From contig JARLJO010000021.1 of the NCBI GenBank assembly GCA_031291175.1, forward strand, positions 1 through 46,717: DNA of 46,717 bases, in the 5' to 3' direction. Shown in pieces: positions 41,578 to 46,717 of this stretch. The DNA is from Gammaproteobacteria bacterium. GTDB lineage: Bacteria > Pseudomonadota > Gammaproteobacteria > DSM-16500. A program made the translations under genes and the position numbers. The notes beneath the pieces were generated by a model. That model searched no databases. It was not told the origin of the DNA and saw nothing but the letters and a program-made list of their open reading frames with translations. Every line of letters begins with the position of its first letter. Position 1 is the first letter of the stretch.

Positions 41578-44500
41578 CTATATACCCAGGCCTGAGCGAG
41601 CTGCCATTAACTTTTCAGCTTCAGCTATCTCTCTTGCTGATTTTGCATAGACAGGTTGCGCAACTACCTGAGCAGCGGGTGGATGCAACGTAAATGCACT
41701 CTGACTTATTCTAACCGCCGGAAGAACAAATGGCTCAACCTTAATTTCTGGTATCTTAATTTCTGGTATCTTAATTTCTAGTTTCTTAATTTCTAGTTTC
41801 TTAATTTCTAGTTTCTTAATTTCTAGTTTCTTAATTTCAGGCTCCGGAATCCTTTTTAGCACTTTCAATTTCTTTTCTGACAGCAAATCATTTAAAACGA
41901 AGGAAGTACGACGTGCAAATGAAGAGTTCAGAAAATCTAATTTCAGAGTACCATTTTTAATAAGATCAGTGACCTGATCCATAACAATATCTTTTGCATC
42001 TTGAACCACTTTTCCAGGCTCCCCGAAGGCAGCTGGATTGGCTTCCCATGCTTTTAGCATAGCTGTTAATTCATTTACAATAGCGCGCGCAACATCTATA
42101 TGATGACGATTAAAGTGACATATTCTATATAAACCACCAAAAAATCCTTTATCATCGCCTGCATAATCTTTAAAGATATCGATTGCCTGCTCCAATTGAC
42201 GAGACAGTGGATCTTTGTCTTTGTACTTGTCTTTCACAAGACCTGCGTAAGATCTCACGTAAGATCTAGGCAAGAATTTTTCACTTTGGAAACGAGCCGT
42301 TTCTTTCATGACCGTGTCAAGTTGTTGCAATAAATCGCTGGAGCTTTCTGGCGCTGCTTCACCACGAACTTCCTGCAATAACGATTGATAAGCTCGATGA
42401 ATTGAGGCTCTGCAGGATTGCTTGAAGTAAGGGGTTCCTACAAAGGCTTTTTCAGCAATTTGTTTATCTTTGCTATCCAAGGCCACGATGCGTAAATAGC
42501 TAGCCTTTAACAAAGCAACTTGTTGAGCGTTATCCGCGTTTTCATTTAACTTTTCTTGTATAGCCAGAAGTGTCGTGACACAAGCATTACTTCTTGCATA
42601 ATTAGCCGCAATGATCTGAAGCTCTCCTTGCAACTGATCGCGCTGCTTATCCCACGCCTGTCTTTGCACTTCTTCTTCGTTATCATTGTCCAGGACTTCG
42701 TCTTTCTTCTCGTCCAGAGGCTTGGCTTGCTCTTCAATCTCACGAATTTCTTTATCTTTTGCGCGTAGTAAAGACTCATTCAATTTAACTTTGTCTTTCA
42801 TTTGATCCAGTAAGATTGGCATCCACTCACTCAGCTCATTAGCTGAACCAGGCTCGCGAGTACGGAGAGCTTTTATTTGCTCTCTTCTCTTGTCGCTAGT
42901 GATGTCTCGCGCAACCGAAAGCGCTTCTTTTGAAACCAAATTATTTAGCAAACTGTCATGCGCTGCATTATTCGTCCAGAATTCTCTAAATAAATCAGCC
43001 AAATATTGATCGGCCATTTCTTTTACTTTTGGCAAAATACGCACCAAAAACGGAATTTCCTCATCGATATTACTTTTATCTTCTAAGACCTGCTGTTTGT
43101 TATAAAACTCATTATAGAAATTTTTCTGCAATAGCTTTTGTACGATGGGTTGAAGCACACATTCTAAGACACGATTTTTTGCGGCGGCAATTTCATCGGC
43201 TGTCAAAACTCGATTTAAGGCTTCACGTCTCTTGCCATCGGACAACCACAAAATACCGAATTTCTCCGTCATCATTTTGTCTGCTACAGCGATATCCATG
43301 AAGGCAGACAACGGTGCTGAAACTATTTGATCAAGCACAGCATTATCGATTTCCAAGTTGTCCTTGTAGACGTAACAACTTTTGATTTTAGCTTCCACTA
43401 AACTCGCAACATATTGCTCAAAGAAAGCAACCACACTGCCAATTTTGGCAATATCCAGATTTGCATCTTTTTGCTTATTCAAGCGATTTTGGGCAGCCAG
43501 GATTTCCGCATCAGAGGTTAGTTCTTCAATTGCGTCGCATGCTTCTTGCGACAACTCGCAAACAATACCAAATTTTTCAAAAAGAGCAGCATGCGCTTTT
43601 TCTCTTAACTGCTGATATTTCAAAGCAAATGGCGATGGGTCAGATTTTTCTTCAGCTAACGCATGATGATTAGGGTTACCTTTTTCGTCCTCTAATACTA
43701 AATACGCAGGATCGGCTTTCAATTCTGTCTCAAGAATGCTTGCTACATACGGTGCAAATAAGGTTTTATAATCAGCTGCCACATTCATATCCAGCGCTTT
43801 ATCTTTTTCCTTATTTATCTCATTTTGTGCCATTAAAATGGCTTCTTGCGTAATGAGTTTTTCTAAAACTTTTTTGGCACCGTTCGGCCAAATATATTTT
43901 TTCTTCTCAAACTCTACTTTAAATGTCTTATCAGCTTCCTCAATCAGAGTTGCCCACAGAACCGCTATATCATTTGGCTTTGGCATGCCTCGTAATTGAT
44001 TTTTCAAGAAAACTGGTATGTAAAGCGTAATGAATCCCTCAATGTCCTTCATCAACTCACTTTCTTCTTGACTAGGCTGGCCTTGTCTCTCGACTGCTTT
44101 TTTCACCGCCTCATCTGAGAATAAACGCGCCATCATTTCGGCTTTGTCGGTGCGTAACGCCCAAACAAGTTTGAATTTTTGGGTGAAAAGTTCATCTGCT
44201 GCTTCTATAAAACTGGGTGAAACCACATTGGACTCTTGCGCTACAGGTTCATCGTATTTTGATTCTCGCGCTTCATCATCCAAAGCTTCATTTTGGCCTA
44301 GTACTTCCGGATTTTGTAACTTCTTTAATTCTGTATCTAATAATTCTGACGCTAACACCTCTAACATATCTTCTAAGCTGGCATAACTTGAGACTGCAAG
44401 GTGTTTATCTTTCCCCGCGTTTAGCGTATTTTGTGTGGCAATCAATGCTTCAACTGAAATCAGATTATTCAGCGTTTTTTCTCGTTCTGGGTGCCACGTC

Positions 44501-46311
44501 CAAACAAGGCCTAATTGTTGGGTATATTTTTTGTCTACCAATTCTTGCAATCGCTTGATAGCACCTACAGGATTATTATAAAAATCATACAATACAACCG
44601 CTTTTTCTTTTCGGTTTTTATGTAACTTCTTTTTTAAAAAATCTTTGACGGAAGGCCCGACCAAATCTTCTAAATTAGTCACATTATAAAGATCTACATT
44701 TTTGTTTGGCATTCGCGCCACATTGAGGCGATTTTGTGATGCAATAATGACATGGACCGTGATCAACTTATCTAATATTTCAATACGATCGGCATGTAAA
44801 GCCCAAACAAATCCAAATTTATTTACGAGTTCATGGTCCGCTTTATTGCGTAGCTGGATAAGATTGGCGTCTACGTCTTTAGGATCCAGTAAGGCACGCT
44901 GCTCATTCTGAACCACTGAGTTAATCAAAGTGGTGATGTAAGGCGCAACTAAACTTTCAACATCTGACACACCTTCCATGCGTAAATTAACATCTGGATC
45001 AACACCATCAATAATGGAGCATAAAGACAACATCACTTCTATTGGATCAAGCTCAGCACCTTCATGACCAATCTCTTGCAATGCTGTTGATAGCTCTTCT
45101 TTGGCGGTGGCTTGTTGGTCTTGTGGAAGGTCCAAGATAGCAAACCAGACCAGGGCTAATAATTCTTTTAGGGTTGGACCATTATATAAGCGTGTTCTAT
45201 TATTTTTGATAGCAACCAATGCTTCATGCTCACTGGGATAACTCACTGGAATGATACAAACACCTAAATCAGCCTCATCTAGCTCATTATCTTCATCCGC
45301 TTTTTTCTCTTCCTCGTCATTGACAGGAAAGATTGAAGCATCAGGATAACGTTTTGCCAAGTGCTTAAAGCTGTCGCCAAAGCTCATAGTTAAAGCATAT
45401 TGACGCCAATCTTCTGCTGTTGGCTTGAATGAAGTGATATTTTGATTTTTTTCTGCCAACATTTCTTTTACAGCTTCTACAATATACATTGCGGGAACGG
45501 CCATGGCTGGCGCGGTAAAACCTTCTTGTGCTTGTGTATTAGAAAACTGCAGACGCAAATCTGAAAATCTATCAAGCAATTTTGTTACATGAAATTGGCC
45601 TGTTGTATCTAATGCTGTCTTACCAGAACACAATGGACTGAGCGTAAACAATATAGAATTAATGATGGTGACATCAGTGGATTGAATCAAACCGGCAGAT
45701 TGAAGATACTTCACCAATGTTGTTAAATCACTTATTGCAAGCTGAACGGTAGATTGTGATAACACGATTTTGGCTTGATCAAAATCTTCCTTGTCTTCGT
45801 AACGAGCAGCAATGTCAGCGAGTTGCTGTTTGACTGGTATATTACTATTTTCCCTTTGAAAATGATCCACAATATGACTAGCTAGTGTATTCCAAGTTTC
45901 GTTTATCCAAGGCATATCCAATGCATTTAAGAATTCCTGACCTTTTTCTTCTTCTTGTGCTGCGTCAGGGTAAAGTCCTAGTGATGAAACTTCAGGCTTA
46001 GCGTAATTTTTAGATTCAATGATGTAATTAAAAATTGCCATTAACAAAGCATAGGAAATATATCGCGCGGGATTATTCATATTTTCTAACGATTTAACTG
46101 AATAAACTCGAGCTGAGGCATTTTCAAACTGGTTAAGCAATTTCCATAAATAGTTATATATGGCGAGGGGTTCAGCGTTAGCATCCAGTGCACCTAGATC
46201 TGTAATCAAAGAATTTAAATGGCCAACATCATCATTTCTTGCAATAAAGTTTCCCATTTCTGGGTAATTTTTAAGATGTTTTAAAATTTCTGATAATCTT
46301 GGTGAACTCAT
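41578..46311 (-). CDS. 1577-residue repeat-containing orphan protein, effector candidate
   Basis: A giant soluble protein with no family I recognise, no signal peptide and no transmembrane segment. Residues 1-320 are helical and unrelated in look to the rest. From about 487 to 1142 there are some seven degenerate copies of a module: an acidic helix AD-x2-hydrophobic, FG-V-W, R-x-E-x-L-x-x-LI, then A-x-QN-x-LN and often a YV-x-S-hydrophobic tail. Residues about 1170-1240 are a charged coiled coil, 1390-1470 contain a CHFNRHH cluster, and 1491-1526 repeat EIKKL/EIKIP. Start ATG 46311 has GAGGAG upstream. A PmrA-like box lies 107 nt upstream. Secretion is inferred only from these features. Confidence 0.8.
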   Translation of the reverse strand: MSSPRLSEILKHLKNYPEMGNFIARNDDVGHLNSLITDLGALDANAEPLAIYNYLWKLLNQFENASARVYSVKSLENMNNPARYISYALLMAIFNYIIESKNYAKPEVSSLGLYPDAAQEEEKGQEFLNALDMPWINETWNTLASHIVDHFQRENSNIPVKQQLADIAARYEDKEDFDQAKIVLSQSTVQLAISDLTTLVKYLQSAGLIQSTDVTIINSILFTLSPLCSGKTALDTTGQFHVTKLLDRFSDLRLQFSNTQAQEGFTAPAMAVPAMYIVEAVKEMLAEKNQNITSFKPTAEDWRQYALTMSFGDSFKHLAKRYPDASIFPVNDEEEKKADEDNELDEADLGVCIIPVSYPSEHEALVAIKNNRTRLYNGPTLKELLALVWFAILDLPQDQQATAKEELSTALQEIGHEGAELDPIEVMLSLCSIIDGVDPDVNLRMEGVSDVESLVAPYITTLINSVVQNEQRALLDPKDVDANLIQLRNKADHELVNKFGFVWALHADRIEILDKLITVHVIIASQNRLNVARMPNKNVDLYNVTNLEDLVGPSVKDFLKKKLHKNRKEKAVVLYDFYNNPVGAIKRLQELVDKKYTQQLGLVWTWHPEREKTLNNLISVEALIATQNTLNAGKDKHLAVSSYASLEDMLEVLASELLDTELKKLQNPEVLGQNEALDDEARESKYDEPVAQESNVVSPSFIEAADELFTQKFKLVWALRTDKAEMMARLFSDEAVKKAVERQGQPSQEESELMKDIEGFITLYIPVFLKNQLRGMPKPNDIAVLWATLIEEADKTFKVEFEKKKYIWPNGAKKVLEKLITQEAILMAQNEINKEKDKALDMNVAADYKTLFAPYVASILETELKADPAYLVLEDEKGNPNHHALAEEKSDPSPFALKYQQLREKAHAALFEKFGIVCELSQEACDAIEELTSDAEILAAQNRLNKQKDANLDIAKIGSVVAFFEQYVASLVEAKIKSCYVYKDNLEIDNAVLDQIVSAPLSAFMDIAVADKMMTEKFGILWLSDGKRREALNRVLTADEIAAAKNRVLECVLQPIVQKLLQKNFYNEFYNKQQVLEDKSNIDEEIPFLVRILPKVKEMADQYLADLFREFWTNNAAHDSLLNNLVSKEALSVARDITSDKRREQIKALRTREPGSANELSEWMPILLDQMKDKVKLNESLLRAKDKEIREIEEQAKPLDEKKDEVLDNDNEEEVQRQAWDKQRDQLQGELQIIAANYARSNACVTTLLAIQEKLNENADNAQQVALLKASYLRIVALDSKDKQIAEKAFVGTPYFKQSCRASIHRAYQSLLQEVRGEAAPESSSDLLQQLDTVMKETARFQSEKFLPRSYVRSYAGLVKDKYKDKDPLSRQLEQAIDIFKDYAGDDKGFFGGLYRICHFNRHHIDVARAIVNELTAMLKAWEANPAAFGEPGKVVQDAKDIVMDQVTDLIKNGTLKLDFLNSSFARRTSFVLNDLLSEKKLKVLKRIPEPEIKKLEIKKLEIKKLEIKKLEIKIPEIKIPEIKVEPFVLPAVRISQSAFTLHPPAAQVVAQPVYAKSAREIAEAEKLMAARSGLGI
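41741..41845 (-). repeat. 15-bp tandem repeat encoding EIKKL units
   Basis: Seven units: two of TTAATTTCTGGTATC (41741-41770), four identical TTAATTTCTAGTTTC (41771-41830) and a diverged last one (41831-41845), on the plus strand. They encode, leftward, repeated EIKKL and EIKIP pentads in the C-terminus of the 1577-residue protein. Perfect identity of four units suggests recent slippage, so copy number may vary between isolates. Confidence 0.9.
42886..44853 (-). repeat. Seven degenerate ~75-115 residue protein modules
   Basis: Approximate copies at residues 487-563, 586-664, 700-773, 788-864, 901-976, 1004-1063 and 1094-1142. Anchors are KFGFVWALHADRIEILDKLI, QLGLVWTWHPEREKTLNNLI, KFKLVWALRTDK, KKKYIWPNGAKKVLEKLI, KFGIVCELSQEA, KFGILWLSDGKRREALNRVL and LFREFWTNNAAHDSLLNNLV. 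Five also carry an A-x-[QK]N segment (IASQNRLN, IATQNTLN, LMAQNEIN, LAAQNRLN, AAAKNRVL). A tail-like segment at 449-463 may be the remnant of an eighth copy. Alignment was by eye. Confidence 0.7.
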
Positions 46312-46400
46312 ACATGCTCCTCTAGTGCGCTTATTTTCCTCAGGTCTTTCTAAAAACTCGTCATAAAAAGAGAGAGGTATCGTGATTTTGCATTCTGTTT

Positions 46401-46433
46401 AATATACCGATTTAAGCTTAAGATAAGATTAAG
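46401..46433 (-). promoter_or_regulatory. Candidate PmrA box and -10 of the 1577-residue gene
   Basis: On the minus strand CTTAA (46429-46433), six bases, CTTAA (46418-46422), eleven bases, then TATATT (46401-46406). The full box CTTAATCTT-AT-CTTAAGCTT fits the PmrA consensus cTTAATatT-N2-cTTAATatT well. Geometry is identical to that at 11928-11960. Confidence 0.65.
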
Positions 46434-46593
46434 GTTTGCGCATAAGGCAAGATATTTTGCTTTTTTTGGCATGGGGATTTTATAGGCTATTGATTTTCTA
46501 GGTGAAGTTTTAGTAGCTAAGGAGGGTTAGCTGAATTGTGCATATCCATGTAACCTATTGAATAAGTCTTAAATTGCACTAAAAAGCAGAAAT

Positions 46594-46626
46594 AAAAAAC
46601 CCCCACCAGCGTTAGCTAGCAGGGGT
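46594..46626 (-). terminator. Terminator of the right-hand rRNA operon
   Basis: Just past the 5S 3' end (leftward) a 12-bp stem, ACCCCTGCTAGC with GCTGGTGGGGGT (three G-U pairs), with loop TAAC, is followed by at least six T on the minus strand. This is a classic rrn terminator position. Confidence 0.85.
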
Positions 46627-46637
46627 CTAGGGATAAA

Positions 46638-46717
46638 AGCCTGGCAATGACCTACTTTCACATGAGTTATCTCACACTATCATCGGCGCGGAGCTGTTTC
46701 ACTTCTGAGTTCGAGAA
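46638..46717 (-). rRNA. 5S ribosomal RNA, 3' part, cut by the window edge
   Basis: The minus strand reads CGAACTCAGAAGTGAAAC, then GCGCCGATGATAGTGTG, and ends GGTCATTGCCAGGC, all conserved 5S segments. About 80 nt are present and the 5' third is missing beyond the window. The 3' end is set by the expected closing stem GCCAGGC. It belongs to an rrn operon transcribed leftward, with 16S and 23S off the right edge. Confidence 0.92.

Noticed and set aside
41741..41845. CRISPR array
   Set aside because: Units are contiguous 15-mers without spacers and lie in frame inside a large gene.

Overview
Organism and setting. The window looks like one contig from a gammaproteobacterium of the Legionellales, most like the Coxiellaceae/Berkiella/Legionella side. 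The reasons are a complete mevalonate pathway with a class I HMG-CoA reductase instead of dxs, gammaproteobacterial housekeeping blocks (xseB-ispA, nrdR-nusB-thiL-pgpA, rpsF-rpsR-DUF2232-rplI, dnaB-alr), effector-like orphan proteins, and two promoters that resemble PmrA boxes of Legionella/Coxiella. Genus and species cannot be read from the sequence. Both ends lie in rRNA operons transcribed leftward: the left end stops in an rrn leader (promoter plus boxA) and the right end stops inside a 5S rRNA gene, so the contig probably spans the interval between two rrn copies.  Layout. 1-131 rrn promoter/leader; 132-1723 msrB, then xseB-ispA; 2096-4938 nrdR-nusB-thiL-pgpA and a half-size EamA protein; 4935-10593 a leftward operon HMG-CoA reductase, HMG-CoA synthase, two GHMP kinases, diphosphomevalonate decarboxylase and a SET-domain protein, with idi divergent at 10669-11187; 11252-11884 an orphan protein behind a PmrA-like box; 12075-14054 a catalytically altered PurQ-like protein plus glyA; 14435-19259 potABCD with a second potD; 19256-24818 a GNAT protein, a GarR-type dehydrogenase, radA, alr and dnaB; 25041-27141 the S6/S18/L9 operon; 27457-27533 tRNA-Met.  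Accessory islet. From the 3' end of tRNA-Met (27534) to a second copy of its last 12 matching bases (31045-31056) lies a 3.5-kb AT-rich islet without an integrase. It carries a DUF262 (ParB/Srx-fold) gene coupled to a HEPN-type RNase gene, and divergently a class II Fic AMP-transferase with a C-terminal winged helix. The Fic promoter and start are covered by two identical TTTGTATC-N17-GATACAAA palindromes. I read this as a probable defence/toxin islet.  Right half. A periplasmic HAD phosphatase, MFS transporter, malic enzyme, rpmE, xth, glnA, a leucine-rich orphan protein, typA, dtd, and a 1577-residue orphan protein at 41578-46311. That protein has about seven degenerate copies of a repeat (FG-hydrophobic-hydrophobic-W ... 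QN-x-LN) that I do not recognise, a coiled coil and a 15-bp tandem repeat. Its promoter has the same cTTAA-N6-cTTAA-N11--10 layout as that of the orphan gene at 11252-11884, so both are candidate Dot/Icm effectors.  How genes work together. Acetyl-CoA units pass through HMG-CoA synthase/reductase, the two kinases and the decarboxylase to IPP, then Idi and IspA give farnesyl diphosphate. glyA with the PurQ-like protein links one-carbon and purine/glutamine metabolism. potABCD(D) supplies polyamines. All functional statements are inferred from motifs and order; no search was run.
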